A stretch of DNA of 64,000 nucleotides. It comes from Brachycybe producta. Taxonomy: Eukaryota > Arthropoda > Diplopoda > Playtdesmida > Andrognathidae. A program made the translations under genes and the position numbers. Positions 34,245 through 46,300 of this stretch are shown in pieces. Each line of letters opens with the position of its first letter. Positions within the stretch are counted from its first letter, which is position 1. The notes under the pieces are model-generated. The model saw only the letters and a program-made list of their open reading frames with translations, was not told where the DNA came from and did not search any database. The DNA is taken from positions 3,251,131-3,315,130 of the forward strand of contig JAUPFP010000006.1 of assembly GCA_036925085.1 (NCBI GenBank), given 5' to 3'.

Positions 34245-37200
34245 GTTTTGGGAACACTTTGTATGTGCATACATACAGAATGTTCCAAAAACTCAGTTAA
34301 GTTTCTCTCCATTCAGTCTATTGGAAAACCATCTTCAATGGGCTTCGACTATGGCCATATGGTATATTTAACACACGATCAAAGATTCCACACAAAAAAA
34401 ATGGTAAGTTCCACAGTATATATAAAATCGAAAACCATGATGTACCTATGTCTGCCACAACACCCATTTCAACAAATTCTATCCTTGATTTTTATGTTTG
34501 ACCACCTGTTGAGATTGCGTTCACAGGTTGCTCAAATAGCAACAATTCTTTGAAAAGCCAAAGGCCTCATATCACCACTGTGCTTGCCTGACTATCTTAT
34601 ACTGAATTCTGTGCCAAAAAAAAGGCAGAAAAAAGTGGGCGAACACTGATGGGTGCCCTCTGTTTCCCTCCTCCCAGTAAAAGTCAGGGGGTCCAGGAGG
34701 TTGTATGAAGAGGAGGTGGGTCGTTTCCAGAGGTGCTTATTGTGGTGGTGGCTCTCAACTTCCCACTCACTTGGTCACCTGTTTCTTTCTCTCTCTCTCT
34801 TTCTATCTTTTTTACGCACGCTTGTTAAATGCCATAATAGAATTAAGAGCCCGGTGATAAACGAAATTAAAGCCACTGACTGCGGTGTAACCCAAAAACA
34901 GCAGGAGGTAAAAATAAGAAGAATCCTAACTAAAAAAAATCCTATTCTCTCTCTCTCTCCCTTCTTTTATATACTGTATATAGCCCATAGGCGTTTATGT
35001 GTGTGTCTATAATGTATATATATATGGAGTAAATGTCTCAGGTCAGGGTGGTCCTTTCAAATCTTTTACCCTTAGATTACAGGTATAATGCGATGACAAC
35101 AAAAGATAGAAACAATAGATTTCTGACCATATTTATTGGTGCTCAAACAAACATTGTGTTTGTGCAAATACATTCTATATGTTTTGTTGTTCTTGTTCTG
35201 GGTAATTGCCCTACGGTAATAAATACAAAAGCCAGAAGACTTGTGACGTCACTGGCATGTGCGACAAAGCTGCGTGTGTGGTGCAATAGTCCACGAGCAC
35301 TTCAAAGATGTAGAACGTTACAACTACGGTTGACACCGTGACGTGTGAACCAATATGGCACTGGTTTTAAAGGGTAAATGCCGCTTGAACTTTGATTTTA
35401 CTTCTGTCTTTCAGTTGCAAAACGAAGAAAGATTTGAATGTGTCTCTTATAAACTAGAAGGGTAACTCAGTCGCTTAAGAGGATATTTTCATGTTCGATA
35501 TTTTTCAAAATAAGCTTTTTATGTCAGTTTGAACATGATGCAACTTTAAGCAGACAATATATTTTAATTTTTGTTTTTTAAAAAAGTTTTCTTCAAAAAA
35601 TATCAGTGAAAATACCCTTTAGTGATTGAGTTACCCTTCTAGGTTATAAAACACTTTCCAGTTTCTCTTAATCAGGAGTTTGAAAATCAGTTGTTCAATA
35701 AACCATCTTAAAGTGAACTACGCCATGTTTGTTCACCCCTTTTGCTTACACCAAGTAATACTTGTAGAAAATACCAACATTAAGTAACACTGTTGTCCAA
35801 CATTAAGCAACACTGTTGAATATCTGGGCAACATGGTCCATATTTGTTTTTTGTAATTTGCTCCAATAAACAACAAAAAATATTCTGAATTAGTGAAACA
35901 CATATATACAGTATGTAAGGATTTAGATTATTGCTAATTATCACCCTTAACTAAGAAAATATTACCTATTGATGACACAAACATTGTTGACCTAAACAAA
36001 CAATTGTTTAAATTATTATTGTATTATTCTGTTCATTCCACGCCAATAAAATTGACAAAAATATGGATATTGTTGTAGAGAAAAAAAAAACCCACGAAAA
36101 ACCACTCAATAAATCGTAATCTATCCACCTACCCCCACCCCACCCCACCACCACCCTCTGTCCATAAAGTCCTGTAGAAGAAAAAAGAAGTTAAACAGAC
36201 AAGAAGATTTTTTAAACCCAAACTGAGCATCACCATCCGTGGGAACAAATTCTCACAGTGGGACGTCCTGAACAGCAGTAGTGTTATTCAGTGTACACAT
36301 AAGAGTGGGCTTTAAAAGGTGCACCCCACTCCCATTCCCCCCTGCAGGTGACAGGACACTCAAAGTGAAGATGGACAGTGGACATGAATTTTCTCCAAAA
36401 CAGAGAAAACAACCACCACCACCACACCTCCTGATGGACGGTTCCTCCTCATCAAAATAATCATACTTTTTTTATCTTTGTGAATTTTTTTTTCAGTAAA
36501 AAAACTTGCTCGTCCTGTCTTCATAGATAAAGAGGCGGCCCAAGAGCTACAGTGAGCACTTCGGTGGCCCCTCCTAACCCTTCAAGTCCTGAAAAATATC
36601 ACCTGGTATTGCGTTTTGTGACACTAAACAGAGGACCCACAACGCAATCTAGGCGAGTCATCAGCAAAAGCTTGTATTCGATGGTTGACAGTCAATGTAA
36701 CACTAATGTGGGCTATAGTCAAGACTCCATCAACAATATGATTGTTATTGAAGGGCCTTAGTGTATCTTTCCTATAAAAATTATAGGAATAGATAAAAAA
36801 AATGTCTCTCTAATCTGAGAAGAAAAATGCAGAGGGCATAATTTTAAGAAAATGGAAAGGCGGGTTGTTATTTGCAACACTCGCAAAAATAACCCCTGCT
36901 GCTTGTTATATACGTTGTTGTGATACTTTCAGACACTTTTAACGACCAAACAACCCATTTGTTAAGTTGCTTTGAAATGTTTCTTCTTCTTCTTATCCTA
37001 GAATTCTTACTGAGAAACGTGTATTTGCTAAGTCAGATTCTTAAAAAAGTATGTTTAGATTATCACTAGGGAGAGAGAGAGAGATTATCAATAGCTGATA
37101 TCCGTAATTTCACATATCCGATCCAATCGGATACAAGGCACTATCCGAATAGATATTTTACAAATTTTTTCTTCCTATTCTGAAGCTTATATTCGCTTTT

Positions 37201-37360
37201 TTTTTGGTAGACAATAAATGAGAAATTAGGGTAATGTATTTGTAATTGATTAATACTTTAGGGTGTGAGTGATAATCGTATTTTAATTACAGCAATTCAT
37301 TAGAATCACGAGCATCTATAATCTACTTCAATCATGCCCACTCTCAACATTGCGTATTGT
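34245..37360. other. No recognised gene; partly unique DNA
   Basis: A family F copy is at about 35430-35670. Elsewhere there are few repeats. The 36120-36770 stretch is more complex in composition, with an acceptor-like TCCTGTCTTCATAG at about 36526 and a 69-codon open frame (36552-36761) that I do not recognise. GAGA and CT microsatellites are at about 34783-34810 and 37070. Confidence 0.35.
35430..35670. repeat. Family F palindromic repeat
   Basis: GTCTCTTATAAACTAGAAGGG start and TTACCCTTCTAGGTTATAAAAC end. The middle carries CTTTTTATGTCAGTTTGAAC as in other copies. Confidence 0.65.
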
Positions 37361-37364
37361 ACAG

Positions 37365-37635
37365 AGGAAATGAAGACATTCTTGTCTTGAAGACTTGACT
37401 GAGAGAATGCAATGCACCCAACATTTACGTTGTCGCTATTCCTGTGCCCGTGCAATGATTTTTCACAGTTGCATTGTCCTGATATTCAACAAAAAAAACA
37501 CCTCAGTCAAACGCTCAATATGAATTGCATATCACACACAATTGCTACAAGAAAATGAAGACATTCTTGTCTTGAATACTTCAGTGGAAATGTTTTGCAT
37601 GCAACATTTCCGTTGTCACTCTTGCAGTTCACTTC
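37365..37635 (-). repeat. Two diverged units related to the 183-bp satellite
   Basis: AAATGAAGACATTCTTGTCTT occurs at about 37368 and 37555, roughly 187 bp apart, each followed by CAACATTT.CGTTGTC. Read in inverse, the 61.8-63.86 kb satellite monomer has GGAAATGAAGACATCTCTGC, GACTTTTCTGGGAATGCA, then CCAACATTTCC and GCTCGTCTGG at matching spacing. Hence these are old, reversed relatives. Confidence 0.6.
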
Positions 37636-37822
37636 TTATAAAACTGACATAAAAAGCTTATTTTGAAAGAAATCAACATGAAAATACTTCTTAAGTGATT
37701 GAGCTACCTATACCTCTTCTAGTTTTTAAAACACAATCAAGTTTCTCTTCATTTTGCATCAATTAGAAATACAGCATAAAAATAATTTTGTATAAGCTTG
37801 TGTATTGGCTCGTATCATGTTC

Positions 37823-38037
37823 GAATGCAAGTAGATCATTTGATTTTGTGCGTGTAGCTTTAGATGGCGCCACTATCCCTCCTCCCATAGAAATGTATTG
37901 ATGACACTCTTCAACTCTTTGACTCACCTTCCCTAATTTTTTGCACGTGGCAAACTTTTAATTGCGTCATCGCTATTTCTACACGTGCTCTCTTCCACTT
38001 TCTAATTATGTTCTGGGTACGAGTTTGTCCACGTGCT
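37823..38037. repeat. ~210-bp repeat, copy 1 (TAGATGGCGCCACTA type)
   Basis: From GAATGCAAGTAGATCATTTG to GTTTGTCCACGTGC. A closely similar copy is at 57588-57787, where it is followed by a tRNA-like head. Confidence 0.7.
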
Positions 38038-39258
38038 GATAACTAAGGTTGTTTTGGACGCTTTTAGAGCTAAAAGGCCTGTATTCGATTTCACCTAATT
38101 GGCTACAAGTGTAGTTTGCCACCTATGGAGGTTGCATGCGCCATCTACCTTGCATTTACACAAGTATTTTTCTATGGAGCCCCTCTTAACTTAGGCAAAA
38201 AATGTCTTCTTGCAAATTATGTTACATTCTAAAACTCCTAATTTTTTTAGTTACCTTATTATATACGGTTATGCTTAGCCTTAGAGGCAGGTTGGAGGTT
38301 GAACCACTTTAGAAGAAAAAACCTTGTGGGGTTTAACTTGAAGCAAAAATTTGCCTCCCAATTATAAGAGAAGGGGTGTCTCTCTCTCTCTCTCAAGAGA
38401 CAAATAATAGTTCTACCTGGGAGGTTCATTTCAAACGATTTATACCTCAAAAACAACATACATATACATACATACATTATATTACATTACATACCAAAAA
38501 AAATAAATTTAATTTCATTTATATACTGATGAAATGAGGCCCCTGACGGCACGAACGTATACAACTTCCCCCCCAAATCTAACTAAACAAAAAAAAAACC
38601 GTAGAATAAGAAAAGGAGTTAAGAAAACAACAACAACAGAAGCCACAGCATCAAATTACCTCATGAAACAAAACAAAAAATTTCACATCAAAAGTGCCGA
38701 AAAACCGTAAAAGGGGGGGGGGGGGGGGGGGGTTGTTATAACTTATAAGGATGGAGAGAGAGAGAGAGAAAGAGAGAAAAAAAGTGTAACTTATCCCTAT
38801 GAGAAGAAAAAAATCCCTACAATTTTAAAAATGGAAGAAGAGGGTCTCTCTCTTAATATCATTTTTCATAATTTATTGTTATGATTGCGAAATGTCTTCT
38901 CTTTCTTAATGAAAGGAAATATGTCTTACAAAGTATTATTTGCATAAAAAAGGGAAATTTCATTCCTAGGTTTTTTTTTTTTTCGTTTCTTCTTAGAAAA
39001 ATTCTTTTCTTTTTATGCTAAGAACAGATTTTATACATACAGACATATATATTATAAGTTAAAATAAATAGAATTTTATTTAAAGAAACTAGAAAACATA
39101 TCTATCTATAAACACGTAACTCTTAAAAAGTTAACATCGCAAAATTATTTCGAAAAATTTCCACATAGAGCGCTATCATCGTTTTTCTATTGAGACCATA
39201 GACCCAATGTTAAAGAAAAAAATGTTAATTTTTAAAATACACAGCAGTTGCGGCGGCA
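38038..39258. other. No gene seen; G run
   Basis: AT-rich. Holds (CT)n near 38380, a 20-bp G run (38713-38732) and GAGA tracts near 38754. Confidence 0.45.
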
Positions 39259-39817
39259 ATATGTTTATTTTTCATATTTAAACTTGCCCAATATTAAATG
39301 TTCAAAGTGCAATGTGCACCTTAAATATATGTTTATTTAGTGAAAGAATGACAAAAAATTGGTAAGTGCGGTTCTATTTTTAAAACATTTCAAAATCGCG
39401 AATTTAATTATTAACTCTTAGGTTAAACTTCATTGAGTACGCCCAAATAAGAAGAAAAAGAAAAACATCCATTAAAATGTTGGTAAAAATACCTAAAAAT
39501 AATTTTAAATAATCACAATTAAACCACAGTGAAACCAACACATTGGTGCACGTGCTGATTTTTTTCTGGTTTTTTAAAATTATTTTTATGTATTTTTACC
39601 AACATTTTAATGGGTTTTTTTTTCTTCTTATTTGGGCGTACTCAATACAGTTTAACGTTAGAGTTAAAAATTCGTGATTTTGAAATAGTTTTTAAAAACA
39701 GAAAAACACTTACAAATTTTTTGTCTTTATATCAATAGATAAAGATATATTTAAAGTGCACAATTCACTTTGAAAACTTAATATTGGGCAACTTTAAATA
39801 TGAAAAATAAACATATA
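39259..39817. repeat. Large imperfect foldback (~250-bp arms)
   Basis: ATATGTTTATTTTTCATATT and CGCCCAAATAAGAAGAAAAA with ATTAAAATGTTGGTAAAAAT are mirrored around about 39530, ending AATATGAAAAATAAACATAT. Arms differ by scattered changes. No ORF. Probably a non-autonomous DNA transposon. Confidence 0.7.
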
Positions 39818-40627
39818 CTTGTTACTATCAATACAGTTAACGTAGAAAGATCCCAATACGCAAATTATATATATATAATATCCCAGGTCTGTGTGTGTGT
39901 GACCGAACTAACGCTGTGTCGGAATTTATATAAATTTGAATAAATGAACTGCATTTTTTTTCTCAAGGTCTACTATTTGTTGAACTCTTCCCATCCAAGA
40001 ACCCCATGATATTAAAGTGGAGAGGGGGAAAAAGGTTGGAAAGTGTAGAGGAGGAAAGAAACGTGGAAGGGGGAGAGAAACGTGGAGGGGGAAAAGTGGG
40101 AGGGGGTGGCTGAAATTGAAATGAAATAGTAAAAAAAGGAAAAAACGACGCGCATGTGCACCATTGCCTGTGAATTTTGCTCCCGTAATTTATGACGGGT
40201 TACCCCACTAGTTATTTATAAAATCTAAACAGCTCTGTAGAAATGAATAAAACTTTCATAAATACTAGAAAACATTTACAAAAAATACCCTTAAAGAAAT
40301 TTCCCGCCGTGTATAGTCTCCCATAGCCCCTTCTTAAATCCAGACCTAATATTAATTTTGAAACTCAAAATAATCAGAGATCGAATCCCTTTTCATCTTG
40401 CATTTTTTGCATATTTTTCAATATTTTGTTCAAAAAAACAAAATATGAATTTACCTTTTGTTTTAATAAAAAAAACCTAGACTTTCTAACCACCTGTATT
40501 TACATCATTAATGCTAAAACTATAAAAGTAGGCTAAAGAAAATTTGTAACCGAAAAAAGCTCCCCAAAAAAAAGCAGCAACAACAACAAAAAATGCAAAA
40601 TAGAAAAAAAGTTGGCTTTCAGATTTC

Positions 40628-40675
<48 letters not shown>

Positions 40676-41447
40676 GCAATCAACTTTCTATTAAGGAAGT
40701 GGTTTAAAGAAGAAGAAAAACGTGAAAATTTCACTCCTTCATAAATTGTGATATGAGCATATTATTAAAATTGAGATTTTTCTTTTTAACTCTTCATCTT
40801 ATTAGATATAATATTTTTTTTTTTTCATTACTGTTGTTACCTTATTTTTTCATCTCAAAAGGTGGTCTTTTAAAATTATGAAGGAGAAAAAAAAACCCTA
40901 TAATTTGAACGTGTTGCCTACATTTAAATAAAAAACACCGGCATTTTGATGCCACACGTCTTTGATGGACGTTTATGAAAACGATAATGGATTCAATTCC
41001 AAATAACCTATAATAATAATCAGAAATGAATAAGAAAAAGTGGGCGGAAAAAAAGAAAATTGATCCTGTGTCCAACCACCTACAATTTATAAATATCATA
41101 TTATATAGAAAAAAATATGTCTGCCTAATCAGATTTAGAAAATTGATCAATTTCCACACTTCAGGCACAAAAGTTTATAGGTTAAATTTGGTTCAGTTGC
41201 TGCATTTTTCAGTTTATCCATTTTTGTGTGTAAATTGTAAATTCTTACGAGATGTCAAAAAATGTGCTAATATAACTAACTCCAAAAGGATTTTTCTTAT
41301 TGGAGAGAGAAAGAGAAAAAAAAAACCCCTGAGGGCCACATTTCAAGCATGGATACCTGACCGGCCGTTGACAAGTGTGCCCATCCCATTTCCCACGGCA
41401 ACAAACACATTCAATGGTGTCAGATGGTGGCGTTGATCTATATAACG
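39818..41447. other. No recognised gene; (TTA)n microsatellite and one cysteine-rich segment
   Basis: A (TTA)n tract of about 45 bp is at 40629-40675. On the - strand at about 41420-41330 a short open segment reads ECVCCRGKWDGHTCQ, which resembles an EGF-like half-domain; it is too short to assign. Confidence 0.35.
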
Positions 41448-41559
41448 CCAAATTGATGAAACGCCATTTGAAACAAGCGCCACCAAACTGAATAAGAGCA
41501 AAACACCTTACTAAACTAACCAGTGTCGTAGGAGGCTATTAACTTCAGACTAGTCCTCA

Positions 41560-42108
41560 GTTACAAAATCATCAAAGCAATATTCAGGCTGACATGCGCA
41601 CTGGTCAAGTAGAACTGGCTTGCAGCTTACGACTAATACCTCATCGCCACTACACAAATTAACTGTTGTTAATAAAGTTAACCGCAGTTAATTTTAGAGT
41701 GGAAACAAATGGGATTAGTACAATTAACCACATTAGTTAAATTTCTGAGGAATGAAGGTAACTAAACTGTTAAACTGTAGTGACATAACGTGGGGTTATA
41801 ACCACATTATTGAATTGGTTAAATACAACACTTATTGTGTTTAAACAAAATTTAGCCTACAAACAACATGGCAGACAGTGAGATAACTCCATTTCTGACT
41901 GACTGACAGGAGTGAAAATTTCACAAAATGCACAACTGTTTGTTTAACAGGAAGTGACACAAAATCAATTTAACCACATTTAAAAGTGTCTTTAAAAATG
42001 GAAAAACAACATGCAATATCACTTTCTATAGCTTGTCCATAGTTAACTATATAACCATGGTTAATGTAACTGCAGTTAATTTTTGTAGTGGAAACACTGG
42101 AAACGAGG
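41560..42108. mobile_element. Family I element, copy 2 (inverted) with shared flank
   Basis: 41560-41637 matches the right flank of copy 1 in inverse (GGCTGACATGCGCACTGGTC). 41638-42108 has CCACTACACAAATTAACTG..., AGGAAGTGACACAAAATCAA, and AATTTTTGTAGTGGAAAC. No ORF. Confidence 0.7.
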
Positions 42109-42704
42109 AGTTTACTCTGAAGGTTGTTTTAATTTCATAGTTCTCCAGTCATGATTGATCTCATGTAATATTATAAGAGCTAGTGTGCCTACAAATTACA
42201 CCTAATACACAGTCCAATGAATTGTATACTGTATATATTTGTTCCGCCCCTTCTTTTTTCCATCATCAATTGTTGCACCCACCACCACCACCACCACCAC
42301 CATCAAGTGGGCCCACAACCAGAACCACCTTTTTCAGCAGTGTCCCACCCAAGTGGTTTTGTGCTCGCGGGCCTTCAGGTGATAATGTGTTGAAGTCAGC
42401 ACCAATTCAACTCTCACTAATAGCTACTTTTCAAACGCATTTAATTTAATTATGATAAGAGGGAAAAGGGGTGGACTTTTTTTTTCAAAAAAAGAATAAT
42501 ATGAACCGAATGTGACCGCAGGGTTCAAAAACAAAAATTGGGCTATTCGAATAACCTAAATACGTTATTAACGTATGAACCACATGTTACATTTAAAGAA
42601 ATAATTGTTATTTGTAAGGACATGCCTCAACACCATTTGCACCAAAAAAAAGTATCAGATTGTGGCAATTCTCAGTGATACAAACGTTTGTCACTAGGGG
42701 GCAG
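42109..42704. other. No gene seen
   Basis: A (CAC)n stretch (about 42280-42303) makes proline runs in one frame. Otherwise nothing is recognised. Confidence 0.45.
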
Positions 42705-43010
42705 TTATATTCCGTTTGGCGTTTATTCAATTTGGTGCTTTTTCCGATTAGCGTTTGTTCAGCTTGGCGTTTCTTCAATTTGGCGCATATTCAATTTGAT
42801 GCTAATAGTTATGTAGCTGTTCTGTTCGGCGCTTATTCAGTTCAGAAATTAGACTATTCAATTTGGGGGTTTGGTCCACAATTGGCGCTTATTCAGTGCT
42901 ACGTTGTTCCTTCAATCTGGTGCTTTTTTCCATTGGCGTTTGTTCAATTTAAAGTTTGTTCAGTTTCGCGTTTCTTCAATTTGGCGCTTATTCAGCTTGG
43001 TGTTTATTTA
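42705..43010. repeat. Degenerate 16-bp minisatellite
   Basis: Repeated TTTGGCGTTTATTCAATTTGG-like units with many changes, the same family as 24791-25243. Smaller traces are at 41448-41500. Confidence 0.7.
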
Positions 43011-43830
43011 ACACTATACCTTGTAACAGCAGTTTGGCCATTAAATTTTACCATAAACAACTATAGAGAGACATGATGTCACCAATTGTGTACTTGCAGT
43101 TCTGTTGCATTAATTAATTAGTAAAAAAAAAATTACCCTCTGACACTTATTTCAGAATATTCTCAAGTGTCTGAGACACACCCCTTGAGATCATCAAGTA
43201 AATAATAATAAGAAAAAAAAGGCCCACACATACATTTATGGATTTACTGGTGGAGGTAAAAAAAAAAGATGATCGATTAGAAGTTTTTTGTTGTTGTTAC
43301 CTGTTCCGGTGGTGGTGGTGGATCCACACCTCCAAAACGCATGTGGTCCACTTGGGAGGTCTTATTACACATTTCATAAGCTGCTTTTTTATCGCTCTCG
43401 CTCTCTCTCTTTCTCATTCTTTCTTTCTCTCTTCCGAACTAAAAAAATTAAATAATAATTAAAAAAAATGCATGCATAAATAATTTATAATCGAAATAGC
43501 TAAAAGAACCTCCAAAGTCTAATTTCATTAAGTAATTTTCATTAATGTGGCAGACAGACAACTTTAAAATTCCATCAAACAACATTCTTCTTGTTTTAGT
43601 GCAATATTTTGACAAGTTCACTAGAAATACAACCATCATAAATTACTATATTTAAAAAATGGGTGAGAATTTATTAAAAGGTAAAGGTGAGGAGATTCAT
43701 AAGTTTTTTATGATTTTTTCTCTCTCACCTAAACCAAAAAAAAATATCCGCACTTTTAATAACTAATTAATAGATCAATGAAAAGGTTCAATTTCATTGA
43801 TCATTGAACTTAAAGGGGCAGTGTCTAATA
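43011..43830. other. No gene seen
   Basis: AT-rich DNA with a (GGT)n bit near 43308 and CT-rich stretches at 43395-43432. Confidence 0.45.
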
Positions 43831-44140
43831 CCTTGTACACACATCGAGTTAAATGAATTCAAATTAAATGTGTTTAGGTGAATTTTACGGAATCCAGTTA
43901 AGGAGATGAATCAAATAAAAATTGACTTTATTATTAATATTTTAAATTGAAAAATACTAAATCAATATTTTAATGTCGATAGTTTATATAAATTATATTT
44001 AAGTATTAACTCAATATTTTCAGATTAATTAACTGAATAAATTGAATTCGACGACATTTTGTTTGTTTGTCCTTCACGGGGCTCTGTAGAACACGTTTAT
44101 TATTTAAATGCATTTAAATTATCAGGGTGTGTGTACTAGG
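43831..44140. mobile_element. Family H element, copy 3
   Basis: CCTTGTACACACATCGAGTT start and GTGTGTGTACTAGG end with TA at both borders. About 310 bp. Confidence 0.8.
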
Positions 44141-44737
44141 TATAACCTATCGGAGACAATTCTAACTTCGACGATGCCAAGGGTTGGAGCTGGAGGTTAG
44201 CAGTGAAGTGAATAAACAAACGAACAGTTAAATTAGGAACGGAATGGAGCGCCAAAAAAAAAAATAATTTCCAAATTAAAAAAAAAATTGATTTATCATT
44301 TTAAATAGTTTATTTTAAAATAATAAAATTACTGAGATAAAATTAGCAGTATTTCATTTAACTTTTTTTTTTTTGGGAGGGGGCGCTCCGTTCCGCTTCT
44401 ACTAATTTGTTACAATTGCATATTATGCTTTTAAAGCTATTTAATCTGTCAACTCTAGCCTCTAATCCAACCTCATTGAATGCAAAAATGCATTAAAAAC
44501 ACAAGTACGCTAAAGTTTTTGTTTAACAAATTGAAAAAAAAAATACAAAAATTTCACAAAAATGAAAGTTATTCAGTTTCTAAAAAGAGAACTTGTCACT
44601 TTAAATTTCAACTTGAACTCTCTAAGCAAAGGTTTCACCATTGCAAAACCTTGTTTTAATTGAACAAGAATTTTCCATATCAGAAAAATTCAAAAATTGA
44701 TGTTCAAGTCTTTTCTCTCTCAGATTTTAGAAATAAG

Positions 44738-44740
44738 AGC

Positions 44741-44773
<33 letters not shown>

Positions 44774-44882
44774 AAGAAAGAAAGAGAAAGAAAGAAAGAA
44801 AGAGAGAGAGAAAGAAAGAAAGAAAGAGAGAAAGAAAGAGAGAGAGAGAGAAAGAGAGAGAAAGAAAGAGAGAGAGAGAGAA

Positions 44883-44919
<37 letters not shown>

Positions 44920-44922
44920 GAA

Positions 44923-44953
<31 letters not shown>
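44738..44953 (+). repeat. 216-bp (GAGA/GAAA)n purine tract
   Basis: The + strand is only A and G across the whole tract, mixing GA and GAAA units. Six-frame translation gives Glu/Arg/Lys or Ser/Leu/Phe repeats with no coding meaning. Confidence 0.95.
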
Positions 44954-45834
44954 AACCCCCGAAATAAAGATGGGCGCCTGTGACCTGTGACCCCCACTCG
45001 TCAACAACAATAACAACAACCTAACATAATTTTCTCGCAAAGTGTGAAATATACACTCCCCCCACCCTGAGGTGATTTCTTTCTTTCTTTTTAATTTTTT
45101 GTTACCGCGGTTCCTTTTTCATCTTTTGACATAAAGAGAGACAGAGAGAGAGAGAGAGAGAAAACACATACAGAGGCGTTGAAATAAATGCCAAAGAGAA
45201 AGAGTGGCGAGTTTTGAAAATCAAGAAGAAGAAGTCCGAAAGGCACACAACATGAATGTGTGTTGTCCAGAGAAAAAAGATTGACCCAACCTCCTCCTCC
45301 CTCCTCACTTTGGTCGGCCGCGGCATATCCTAATTACAGATCACAAACTTCTTTAATGAAAATTTACGAGACGTAATCACACCCTTTGCAGAGTAGAAGA
45401 CCCTCAAGGGAGAAAGAATAAGGAGAGAGGTTTTTTTAAGGAGGTACACAATTGAGTAGAAGAAATGAGAGAAGGAGGAGGAGTTTGAGGGGTAAGGGGT
45501 AAGAAAAGGGGGGGAGGTGGTGGGGTAGGGTAAACCCTACTCTTCACAATTTTTTTTTAAAAAGTGGGATGAGAAAATTAAGATGAGGGGGGTGGAGAGA
45601 TAGTTCTGTGAAATAAAGGAGTGTTTCCGTGGGGTACAACATAATTTGCATACCTGATGGGACTAATCAACCATTTCAGAAAATATTAATAATAATAATA
45701 ATGAAATATTCAAGGAGCCTTAAAATAACTACTCAAGTTAAAAATAATCAAATTTAATAGTCAAGAAAAAAAACAAAAACGAATTTATAGAAAAAAAGAA
45801 ATCATTAAATTGAATTCAAAAATTGATGTGCAAA
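44954..45834. other. No gene seen
   Basis: Contains GA microsatellite at about 45135-45160 and a purine-rich stretch (45410-45535). No recognisable structure. Confidence 0.45.
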
Positions 45835-46300
45835 AAAAAAAACAGCCAGTTTGCACATTTACTAGTCAATTTGCAACATCACCAATTGGGTATTGTAAAT
45901 TCTGCATAATTACTAAGCATTCTAGACAATGTGTAAACTACCTAAAACAAGCAAATGCTGTAAAAGGCAACTAGACATTCCACACATTGCATAAAATGCT
46001 GACAATTCTGTAGAGAAATATGTATATATATTGACTAGTAAATATGCAAAAAAAAACGTCCACTTTGTAGATTTATTAGTCAATGTGCAAAACCATCAAT
46101 TGGGTAATTTGGGTATTGTAGATTTTGCAGAATTACAAAGCACTTTAGCCTTTTTTTTAAGACAATGTGCAAACTTCCCCCCCCCCCCCCAAAAAAAACC
46201 AATGTTATAAGACAACGCATCATTTCACACTAAAATGCTGAAGAATTTAATATGGCGGCAGTTTTGCACGTTGACTAGTGGATTTGTAAAACGGCCGATT
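45835..46300. repeat. Diverged tandem duplication, period about 220 bp
   Basis: TTTACTAGTCAATTTGCAAC then CCAATTGGGTATTGTA recurs as TTATTAGTCAATGTGCAAAA then TCAATTGGGTAA. Each is followed by ACAATGTGYAAACT. A third edge with GTTGACTAGTGGATTTGTAA is at about 46270. Confidence 0.55.

Noticed and set aside
44660-45040. Open frames of about 100 codons on both strands
   Set aside because: Translation of the GA/GAAA microsatellite; only Arg/Glu/Lys or Ser/Leu/Phe repeats.
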